From an uncultured Alphaproteobacteria bacterium (GTDB taxonomy: Bacteria > Pseudomonadota > Alphaproteobacteria > Rhodospirillales > Rhodospirillaceae): a stretch of 64,000 bases of DNA. The notes beneath the pieces are model-generated. The model was not told the DNA's origin, searched no databases, and saw nothing but the letters and a program-made list of their open reading frames with translations. The stretch is from NCBI GenBank assembly GCA_900079695.1, contig LT599022.1, forward strand, positions 3,641,892 to 3,705,891. The letters run 5' to 3'. The position numbers were made by a program, and so were the translations under genes. This document shows positions 54,616-61,028 of the stretch, in pieces; positions within the stretch are counted from its first letter, which is position 1, and every line of letters begins with the position of its first letter.

Positions 54616-54735
54616 GCGTGGAACCTTTCCGCGAAGCCTGCGGTTTCGTGGAAATCTCTTGATTCGCCCGCCTATCCGGAGCAGTAAGAGAGCGACGAAA
54701 AACCCCGCCCGACGACGGGCGCGTGATGAGGACCT

Positions 54736-54954
54736 ATGGCGAAAGAAGATCTGATCGAATTCTCGGGCACGGTCACCGAATTGCTGCCCAATGCGATGTT
54801 TCGGGTCAAACTCGACAACGAGCACGAAATTCTCGCGCATACTTCCGGCAAGATGCGCAAGAACCGCATTCGCGTGCTCGCGGGCGACCGCGTGCAGGTC
54901 GAAATGACCCCCTATGACCTGACCAAGGGTCGCATCACCTTCCGCTTCAAGTAA
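54736..54954 (+). CDS. infA: translation initiation factor IF-1
   Basis: A 72-residue OB-fold factor. [20 protein letters not shown], the [20 protein letters not shown] segment and [20 protein letters not shown] match the universal IF-1 sequence and length. It binds the ribosomal A site during initiation. It is 21 bases ahead of maf. Confidence 0.98.
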   Translation: MAKEDLIEFSGTVTELLPNAMFRVKLDNEHEILAHTSGKMRKNRIRVLAGDRVQVEMTPYDLTKGRITFRFK

Positions 54955-54975
54955 GCGCGGACGCAGGCACCCAGG

Positions 54976-55575
54976 ATGTCCGCCGCCCCGCCGCCCCTGA
55001 TCCTCGCCTCGGCCTCGCCCAGGCGACGCGACCTGTTGCTCCAGATCGGCATCGCGCCCGAGCGTATTCTGCCGCCCGACGTCGACGAAACCCCGCTCAA
55101 GGCCGAGCTGCCCGCCCACCTCGCGCTGCGCCTCGCCGAGGCGAAGGCGCGCGCGGTGGCGGCGGAGAACCCGGACGCGGTGGTGCTCGCCGCCGATACC
55201 GTGGTCGCCTGCGGGCGGCGCGTGCTGCCGAAGGCCGAGGACGAGGCGACCGCGCGCGCCTGCCTCGCGCATCTCTCCGGGCGGCGGCACCGCGTCTACG
55301 GCGGCATCTGCGTGATCGCCCCGGGCCTCGCCCAGCCGCGCCTGCGCCGCGTCGTCACCGCCGTCACCTTCAAACGCCTGTCGGAGTCGGAGACGCGCCT
55401 CTACCTCGCATCCGGCGAGTGGCGGGGCAAGGCGGGCGGCTACGCGATCCAGGGCCTCGCCGGGCGCTTCGTCACCCAGCTCGTCGGCTCCTACGGCAAC
55501 GTCGTCGGCCTTTCCCTGCCCGAGACCGCCACGCTGCTGGCGGCGGCGGGCATCCGCCACCCGGCGGAGACCTGA
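54976..55575 (+). CDS. maf: Maf-family nucleoside triphosphate pyrophosphatase
   Basis: A 199-residue protein. LILASASPRRRDLLLQIGI, DVDETPLKAE, AADTVVACGRRVLPK and YAIQGLAGRFVTQLVGSYGN are the Maf motifs including the catalytic Asp. It removes non-canonical or methylated nucleotides. It follows infA closely. Confidence 0.95.
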   Translation: MSAAPPPLILASASPRRRDLLLQIGIAPERILPPDVDETPLKAELPAHLALRLAEAKARAVAAENPDAVVLAADTVVACGRRVLPKAEDEATARACLAHLSGRRHRVYGGICVIAPGLAQPRLRRVVTAVTFKRLSESETRLYLASGEWRGKAGGYAIQGLAGRFVTQLVGSYGNVVGLSLPETATLLAAAGIRHPAET

Positions 55576-55579
55576 GACG

Positions 55580-56917
55580 ATGAGCCGCTTCGCGGTCGCG
55601 GCCACCCGCCACCCGGGCGAAACCCGCGCGCTGGCCACCGACGCCGAAGGCCGCGCGCGCGAGGTGCGGCTGTTCCGCGGCACGCCGGAAAGCGCCGAGG
55701 GCGCGATCTGGCGCGGCCGCGTCGTCGGCACGCTGGTGGCGGCGCGCGCGGTGCTGGTGGACGTGGGCGGGCCGGTGCCGGGCCTGCTACCGCTTGCCGA
55801 GTGGCGCGGCGAGGCTCCGGCGGAGGGCGCGGCGGTGGCGGTGATGATCGCGCGCCCGGCGCGAGCCGAGAAGGGGCCGCGGCTCACCGGCCGCATCCGC
55901 CTAGCGACGCCGCGGCTGATCTTTTCGCCGTTCCGCGCCGGGGCTTCCGTTTCCCGCCGTCTTGGTCCCGACGAGGCGCGCCGCCTGCTCGCCTGGGCCG
56001 AGGCCGGGGCGCGCCCGGGCGAGGGCTGGGTGGCGCGCGGCGCGGCGGCGGGCTTCGCCGACGCGGTGCTGGAGCGCGACCGCGAGCGCCTGCGGCGGCG
56101 CTGGGACGAAATTCAGGGCAAGTCGGCGGAACCGGGCGGGGTGTCGCTGCTGCGCGGCGCGCCCGATCCGTTCGCCGAGTGGCTGGCGGAGTTCGGTGCC
56201 GACCTCGCGTCGGTTTCGGTGTCGGGCGGGGTGCTCACTCATGCCGCGCGCGGCGTGCTGGTGGAGCGGGTGCCGCTGCTCGCATCGCTCGGCGACCCGT
56301 TCGCCGAAGCGGGTGGCGAGGACGCGCTCGCCGACGCGCTGCGGCCGGTGGTGCCACTGGCGGGCGGCGGGCGGTTGATCCTGGAGGCGACCCGCGCCTT
56401 TCTCGCCGTCGACGTCGATACCGGCGGCGCGACCGAACCGGACGCGGCGCGGCGCGTCAACGATGCCGCCATCGACGCCCTTGCCAAGGAGCTGGTGCTG
56501 CGCAATATCGGCGGAGGGATGGTGATCGACGCGGTGCCCGAGGCGCGCAAGGGCGCGACCGAGGCGCAGCGCCGCCGCCTCGTCGAGCGCCTGCGCGCGG
56601 CGGGCGATCCGCGCCTGTCGGTGACGGGGTGGACCCCGGCGGGCCGGATCGAGGCGGTGCGCGAACGCCGCGGCCTGTCGCTCGCCGAGACGGTGTTCGG
56701 CGATACCCTCGGCGACGGCGACGCCGCTACCGAAACCGCCGCCCTCGCCGCGCTGCGCGAGTGGGTGGCGGCGGCGAAGGCCGGCCCGGCGCCGCGTCCG
56801 GCGCTCCCGCCCGCGGTGGCGGGCTGGCTCGAAGGCCCCGGCCGTGGCGCGGCGGCCGAGGCGGAAGCGATGACCGGCGCGCGGTTCGCCTGGCGCGTCG
56901 GCGGAGGGGAGACATGA
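55580..56917 (+). CDS. ribonuclease G/E family protein, divergent
   Basis: A 445-residue protein four bases after maf. An S1-like start (EGAIWRGRVVGTLVAARAVLV) is followed by the RNase E/G catalytic part: AVDVDTGGATEPDAARRVND and IGGGMVIDAVPEARKG supply the two metal-binding Asp, the first in a VDVDTG variant of the usual VDVNTG. It is shorter and more divergent than E. coli RNase G but occupies the standard locus between maf and yacG. Confidence 0.85.
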   Translation: MSRFAVAATRHPGETRALATDAEGRAREVRLFRGTPESAEGAIWRGRVVGTLVAARAVLVDVGGPVPGLLPLAEWRGEAPAEGAAVAVMIARPARAEKGPRLTGRIRLATPRLIFSPFRAGASVSRRLGPDEARRLLAWAEAGARPGEGWVARGAAAGFADAVLERDRERLRRRWDEIQGKSAEPGGVSLLRGAPDPFAEWLAEFGADLASVSVSGGVLTHAARGVLVERVPLLASLGDPFAEAGGEDALADALRPVVPLAGGGRLILEATRAFLAVDVDTGGATEPDAARRVNDAAIDALAKELVLRNIGGGMVIDAVPEARKGATEAQRRRLVERLRAAGDPRLSVTGWTPAGRIEAVRERRGLSLAETVFGDTLGDGDAATETAALAALREWVAAAKAGPAPRPALPPAVAGWLEGPGRGAAAEAEAMTGARFAWRVGGGET

Positions 56918-57099
56918 CCGAGAAAACCTGCCCGATCTGCGGCAAGCCCGCCGACCCGATCCACAAGCCGTTCTGCTCGCGGCGCTGCCGCCTCGTCGAC
57001 CTCAACCGCTGGATGACCGGCGCCTATACGGTGCCGGTGGTCGAGGACGACGACGACGAGAACTGGGAAACCCTCCACGACGGCCGCGACGACGCCTGA
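56914..57099 (+). CDS. yacG: DNA gyrase inhibitor YacG (zinc protein)
   Basis: A 61-residue zinc protein with CPICGKPADPIHKPFCSRRC, the four-cysteine site, then RLVDLNRWMTGAYTVP and an acidic tail. ATG 56914 overlaps the upstream stop. The family binds GyrB and inhibits gyrase. Its stop touches the stop of the convergent glyoxalase gene. Confidence 0.93.
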   Translation: MTEKTCPICGKPADPIHKPFCSRRCRLVDLNRWMTGAYTVPVVEDDDDENWETLHDGRDDA

Positions 57100-57510
57100 T
57101 CAGTGGCAGCCGCAGCCCTCGCCGCAGCCGCAGCCTTCGCTTTGGGCGGGTTCGAAGAAGCCGATCGCCGCGCCGGCGGGGTCGGTGAGCAGGCCGAAGC
57201 GGCCCACGCCCTCGATCGCGAACGCCTCGCGGATCGGCTTCGCTCCGGCGGCGACCGCCGCGTCGATCGCCGCGTCGACGTCTTCGGTGGCGATGTAGGC
57301 GAACCAGTGCGGCGGCAGCCCCTCGTATTGCGCGTCGGAAATGTCGTAGATCCCGGCGACCGGGCGGCCCTCCAGGAACGCGACGACGTAGGGGCCTTCG
57401 GCGCAGGCGTGCGAGACTTCGTAGCCCCAGCCGAACACCTCGGCGTAGAAGCGCTTCGCGCCTTCGACGTCGCGGGTCAGCAGTTCGTTCCAGCAGAATT
57501 CGCCGTGCAT
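57100..57510 (-). CDS. VOC (glyoxalase-fold) protein with Cys-rich tail
   Basis: A 136-residue single-copy beta-alpha-beta-beta-beta protein. FCWNELLTRDVEGAKRFYAE, VFGWGYEV, HWFAYIATEDVDAAIDAAVA and FGLLTDPAGAAIGFFEP are typical of small VOC proteins of the 27-kDa-antigen type. The end adds GCGCGEGCGCH, a metallothionein-like tail not usual in the fold. Function not assigned. Confidence 0.85.
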   Translation of the reverse strand: MHGEFCWNELLTRDVEGAKRFYAEVFGWGYEVSHACAEGPYVVAFLEGRPVAGIYDISDAQYEGLPPHWFAYIATEDVDAAIDAAVAAGAKPIREAFAIEGVGRFGLLTDPAGAAIGFFEPAQSEGCGCGEGCGCH

Positions 57511-57686
57511 GGTGTCTCTCCGTTGGCTGGCGGGTCCTGAGAACCTGGGGCGTCGGCGCGCCCGAGGCGAGGGGAAAGCATCAAAAAAATCGAAAAAGCA
57601 TCAAACCCCGCTGGACACGCGCCCGAAACTTTTCTATACGTTCCGCCTCCGCCGCGATGGGGCGCAACGCCCCGCCCGCCGCGTGT

Positions 57687-57762
57687 GCCCAGGTAGCTCA
57701 GTTGGTAGAGCATGCGACTGAAAATCGCAGTGTCGGTGGTTCGAATCCGCCCCTGGGCACCA
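57687..57762 (+). tRNA. tRNA-Phe(GAA)
   Basis: A 76-base cloverleaf with acceptor arms GCCCAGG and CCTGGGC, encoded CCA, T loop TTCGAAT and anticodon loop CTGAAAA (anticodon GAA). Its 3' end is the attachment side of prophage 2. Confidence 0.97.
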
Positions 57763-57827
57763 TTCCTCTCCTAAGTCGTTGAGAGGAAAGAAATCCTTCC
57801 AAATCATGGCCTAGCAGCATCCCTGGT

Positions 57828-57847
57828 GGTACAAACAGGGGGTACAA
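57828..57847 (+). repeat. direct repeat GGTACAA, probable integrase arm sites
   Basis: GGTACAA occurs at 57828-57834 and 57841-57847, a 13-base period, between the tRNA-Phe 3' end and the integrase start. Paired short repeats near attL are usual arm-type sites, and binding there would also allow integrase autoregulation. Confidence 0.45.
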
Positions 57848-57861
57848 CTGTGGTCCTTGCC

Positions 57862-59379
57862 ATGAGCCGTCCCGTCAAACATCCGAAGACCGGCGTCTAC
57901 TATTTCCGAAAGGCTGTGCCCGAAGACCTCCGCACCCTTGTGGGCAAGCGGGAGGAGAAGGTTAGCCTCGGCACGAAGAATCCGGCAGACGCCAAGCTCG
58001 CCCACGCCCGCATTGCCGAAGAGGTCGAAGCGCGGTGGAAGGCCCTACGTTCGCAGCCGGAGCCGCTGACCCACAAGCAGGTGGTCGCGTTGGCGGGTGA
58101 GGTCTATCGGGAGTGGCTTGGCCACTTCGCCGACGATCCCGGCAGTTCGGATGTGTGGGCCATGCTGGTTGAAGTTCAGCAGAACGCCAGGGCGGCGGCA
58201 AAGCTGGTCGAGTGGGTCGGCCCGGCGGTGGACGGTCTGCTTTTGAAGCGGGGTCTCCGTACCGATGACGCCAGCCGGGTGAAGCTGGTCGAAGAGGTGG
58301 ATCGGGCGATGCTCCAGGCGGCGGAGCAACTGCGGCGCAACGCGAGCGGCGACTACCGTCCGGACCCTCAAGCCGACCGCTTCCCCACATGGGAGCCGCC
58401 CAAGGGACAGAAGGCCGTCAACTCCTCCGGCGACAGCCTGACGAAGCTGGTGGATGACTGGTGGCGCGAGGCCAAGGCGGCGGGCCTGAAGGTGTCCACC
58501 TACGAGAGCTATCGCAGCACCATCGCCAAGCTGGTGGCGTTCCTCGGTCACGATGACCCCTCCCAGGTCACGGCGGAGAACGTGGTAGCGTTCAAGGACT
58601 TCCGGCTTGCATCGGTCAATCCGCGAACCGGAAAGCCGATATCCCCGAAGAGCGTCAAGGACAGCGACATTTCCGGACTGAAGTCGGTCTTCGCATGGGC
58701 GGTCACCAACCGCCGGATGACCTCGAACCCGGCACAGGGAATCACGATCAAGCTCGGCAAGTCGGTCAAGCTGCGGTCGAAGGGGTTCACCGACAGCGAG
58801 GCGGTGGCGCTGCTTCGTGCTGCGGCCAACCTGACGCCAGGGCGCGAACACGCCAAGACCTTCGCGGCCAAGCGGTGGGCTTCCTGGCTGTGCGCTTATT
58901 CCGGGGCGCGGGTCGGTGAAATGCTCCAACTGCGGAAGGAAGACCTCCGCCGGGAAGGGGAGTGGTGGGTTCTCCGGGTGACCCCCGAGGCCGGAACGGT
59001 GAAGAGCAATGAGGCGCGAGATGTGGTTTTGCACCCGCATCTGGTCGAGTTGGGGTTCCCCGAGTTTGTCGCCGGGTGCGCTCCGGGGCACCTGTTCATC
59101 ACCCCTGACAAGGACGGCGATGTTCGCAGCAGTTGGCGGACGATGAAGAACCGTGTCACCGAATTCGCCCGAACCGTGGTGACCGATCCCAACGTTGCGC
59201 CGAACCACGGATGGAGGCACCGCTTCAAGACCGTGGGCATGGAAACCGGAATCGACCTCCGCATCATTGATGCGATCCAAGGACATTCCCCGCGCACCGC
59301 TGGCGAGAGCTACGGCGATGTCACGGTGAAGGTCCGGGCGATGGCGATGGAGAGGTTACCGAGGTACGAAATCGGCTGA
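57862..59379 (+). CDS. int: tyrosine recombinase integrase
   Basis: A 505-residue phage integrase. ATG 57862 is chosen because MSRPVKHPKTGVYYFRKAVP is the usual family start; an ATG at 57826 is in frame. An N-terminal arm/DUF6538-like part is followed by a core-binding domain (residues about 195-295) and the catalytic domain with Arg350 (SGARVGEML), His449-x-x-Arg452 (HGWRHRF), His475 (QGHSPRT) and Tyr484. All catalytic residues are present, so it is probably active. Confidence 0.95.
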   Translation: MSRPVKHPKTGVYYFRKAVPEDLRTLVGKREEKVSLGTKNPADAKLAHARIAEEVEARWKALRSQPEPLTHKQVVALAGEVYREWLGHFADDPGSSDVWAMLVEVQQNARAAAKLVEWVGPAVDGLLLKRGLRTDDASRVKLVEEVDRAMLQAAEQLRRNASGDYRPDPQADRFPTWEPPKGQKAVNSSGDSLTKLVDDWWREAKAAGLKVSTYESYRSTIAKLVAFLGHDDPSQVTAENVVAFKDFRLASVNPRTGKPISPKSVKDSDISGLKSVFAWAVTNRRMTSNPAQGITIKLGKSVKLRSKGFTDSEAVALLRAAANLTPGREHAKTFAAKRWASWLCAYSGARVGEMLQLRKEDLRREGEWWVLRVTPEAGTVKSNEARDVVLHPHLVELGFPEFVAGCAPGHLFITPDKDGDVRSSWRTMKNRVTEFARTVVTDPNVAPNHGWRHRFKTVGMETGIDLRIIDAIQGHSPRTAGESYGDVTVKVRAMAMERLPRYEIG

Positions 59380-59519
59380 GGCCGTGTTCGGTCCACGCCA
59401 TTCTCCATCTTGGCCCACCCAAGGCATTGCCATAAGATGACCGAACCACCCCTCTGCGTGAGCGGCGGGGCAGGGTGCGGCAACCGGTCAGTTCGCCTAT
59501 CCCGACAGAACCAACAGGA

Positions 59520-59560
59520 AAAGGGCCATGCGTTGAACCGTGTGGCCCTTTCTCCGTTTT
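59520..59560 (+). terminator. terminator downstream of integrase
   Basis: Arms AAAGGGCCA (59520-59528) and TGGCCCTTT (59543-59551) form a 9-bp stem, followed by CTCCGTTTTT. It lies 141 bases after the integrase stop. The stretch 59380-59713 has no convincing gene; besides this terminator it holds the inverted repeat below. Confidence 0.75.
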
Positions 59561-59616
59561 TCTGGTCTGCGTCGAAAAGCGTTATGCACGTACTTCAGGG
59601 GATTTCGTCGGAATTC

Positions 59617-59716
59617 CAAGGGGTTACCGGGTGTCGAGTTGCTTGTAGGTGGTGCAATGCAACAGAGAACCCGATAACCCCTTGTCGTTCAATGAGAATT
59701 CCTCTTTTGTCGTTCA
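59617..59716. repeat. 16-bp inverted repeat and paired TTGTCGTTCA
   Basis: Arms at 59617-59632 (CAAGGGGTTACCGGGT) and 59669-59684 (ACCCGATAACCCCTTG) pair in 15 of 16 positions around a 36-base loop. TTGTCGTTCA follows at 59682-59691 and 59707-59716, the second touching the end of the ParB-like gene. It may terminate transcription from both sides or be a protein-binding site for excision or ParB. Confidence 0.5.
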
Positions 59717-60439
59717 GAACTCGTCAGCCGGGGTGGCCTCGATACGCCAATCCCCAGCGGCCTTCATCCGTTCCACGATGGCCTCAGCTTCGGCGATGAC
59801 TGCGCCTCGTTCAGCCGGGTCGGCAATCCCCTGGAATGCCGCCAGGGCGTTCCTTAGCGACTCCTCCACGGTACCCCTCGGGGTGAACCTCGGGGTTATC
59901 TGCTGGTGACCACCACCACCCGGCGCAATGGGGATGATGTCCCAGTGACTCCGGGCAATGCGGGGGTGGTCACTGATGACCCACCGCCGGATGGTGGTGT
60001 GGTCAATCCCCCCAAGTTCCTGGCCGATCTCGCGGAACGACTTCACCTTGCCTTTGGTCGGGAGGTGACGTTTCATCCGCAGATACAGTGCCAGTGCCGC
60101 CCGTTGCGCCTTCTTCAGCTCACGGGGCTTGAGCTGTAGACCATGCCGGGTGTTCGCCAGGGCGGCGGCAAGTTGAGCTTCTTCGGCGGTGGAGGTGGTG
60201 ACCAGGGCGGCGACGGTCTTCCTCCCCAGTTGCTTCAAGGCCCGCACCCGGTGCCACCCATCGGTCACCAGGGGAACGCCATTGACTAGGGCGACGCTGA
60301 TAGGGGGCACCTCGCTGCCGCTGTCATATGCAGCCGCGAGTTTGTCCACCTGCCAAGCGCTCAGGGCTGCCCGGAACTGAAGGCTGGGGTCGAGAACCAG
60401 GGCCTCCAGGAGGAGTTCCTTCGTTTCAGCGGGGGTCAT
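59714..60439 (-). CDS. ParB-like nuclease-domain protein (orphan)
   Basis: A 241-residue protein. Residues about 15-90 form a ParB/sulfiredoxin-like N-domain with [19 protein letters not shown], a variant of the conserved DG-x-HR motif; [20 protein letters not shown] near residue 130-150 is a helix-turn-helix. No ParA is adjacent. In phages such proteins can be DNA-binding regulators, nucleases or CTP switches. Its start overlaps the RNase H stop (ATGA). Confidence 0.82.
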   Translation of the reverse strand: MTPAETKELLLEALVLDPSLQFRAALSAWQVDKLAAAYDSGSEVPPISVALVNGVPLVTDGWHRVRALKQLGRKTVAALVTTSTAEEAQLAAALANTRHGLQLKPRELKKAQRAALALYLRMKRHLPTKGKVKSFREIGQELGGIDHTTIRRWVISDHPRIARSHWDIIPIAPGGGGHQQITPRFTPRGTVEESLRNALAAFQGIADPAERGAVIAEAEAIVERMKAAGDWRIEATPADEF

Positions 60440-60927
60440 GCTGCGGCCCGCTTCATCTGCTCCACCCTCGCCCGCGCCAGTGCATCCGCTCGCTCATTCC
60501 CAGGGTTCCCATCGTGGCCCCTGGTCCACTCCCAGGCAATCCGATGCTTCGCCTGGAGCGCGTCAAGCTGTTCCCAGAGGTCGGCGTTCTTCACCGGCTT
60601 CCGATCAGCGGTTTTCCAGCCGTTGGCTTTCCAGGTGGCAATCCATTCGGTGATGCCCTTCCGGACATACTGGCTGTCAGTGACGACGCGGACGTTCCTG
60701 CCGGTGCCCTTGAGGCGGTCCAGCGCCCGGATGGCGGCGGTGAGTTCCATCCGGTTGTTCGTGGTGTCCTGTTCTCCTCCGGAGAGTTCCTTCCGGCGAT
60801 GCTGCTCCGGGCACTCCAACACAGCGCCCCAACCTCCGGGGCCGGGGTTGCCGCTGCAAGCTCCATCGGTGTGGATGATAACGAGGGTGCTGAGGTCTTC
60901 TGTGGTGGCGGTGGTGGTGTCGTTCAT
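60436..60927 (-). CDS. rnhA: ribonuclease HI
   Basis: A 163-residue RNase HI. ATG 60927 with AGGA upstream is preferred to the longer frame. Catalytic acids are Asp21 ([11 protein letters not shown]), Glu61 (NNRMELTAA), Asp84 (VTDSQYV) and Asp148 ([10 protein letters not shown]); the basic handle region [11 protein letters not shown] is present. It should remove RNA primers or R-loops. A complete RNase HI is not common in prophages of this size. Confidence 0.93.
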   Translation of the reverse strand: MNDTTTATTEDLSTLVIIHTDGACSGNPGPGGWGAVLECPEQHRRKELSGGEQDTTNNRMELTAAIRALDRLKGTGRNVRVVTDSQYVRKGITEWIATWKANGWKTADRKPVKNADLWEQLDALQAKHRIAWEWTRGHDGNPGNERADALARARVEQMKRAAA

Positions 60928-60969
60928 GGTGGGTTCCTTCTTGGTGGTGTTGGGGTGAAAACGACGAAA

Positions 60970-60993
60970 GCCCCAGGGGATGCCTGGGGCCTT
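60970..60993 (-). terminator. terminator after the large virion gene
   Basis: Arms GCCCCAGG (60970-60977) and CCTGGGGC (60983-60990) form an 8-bp stem; on the minus strand TTTCG follows at the low-coordinate side. It lies between the large gene ending at 61029 and rnhA. Confidence 0.65.
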
Positions 60994-61028
60994 CATCGGT
61001 GGGCTTGGGGTGGGCTGCTGCGGGTGCG

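Noticed and set aside
59410-59799. 129-codon plus-strand frame between integrase and the ParB-like gene
   Set aside because: It spans a terminator and an inverted repeat, lacks a ribosome site and overlaps the end of the ParB-like gene.
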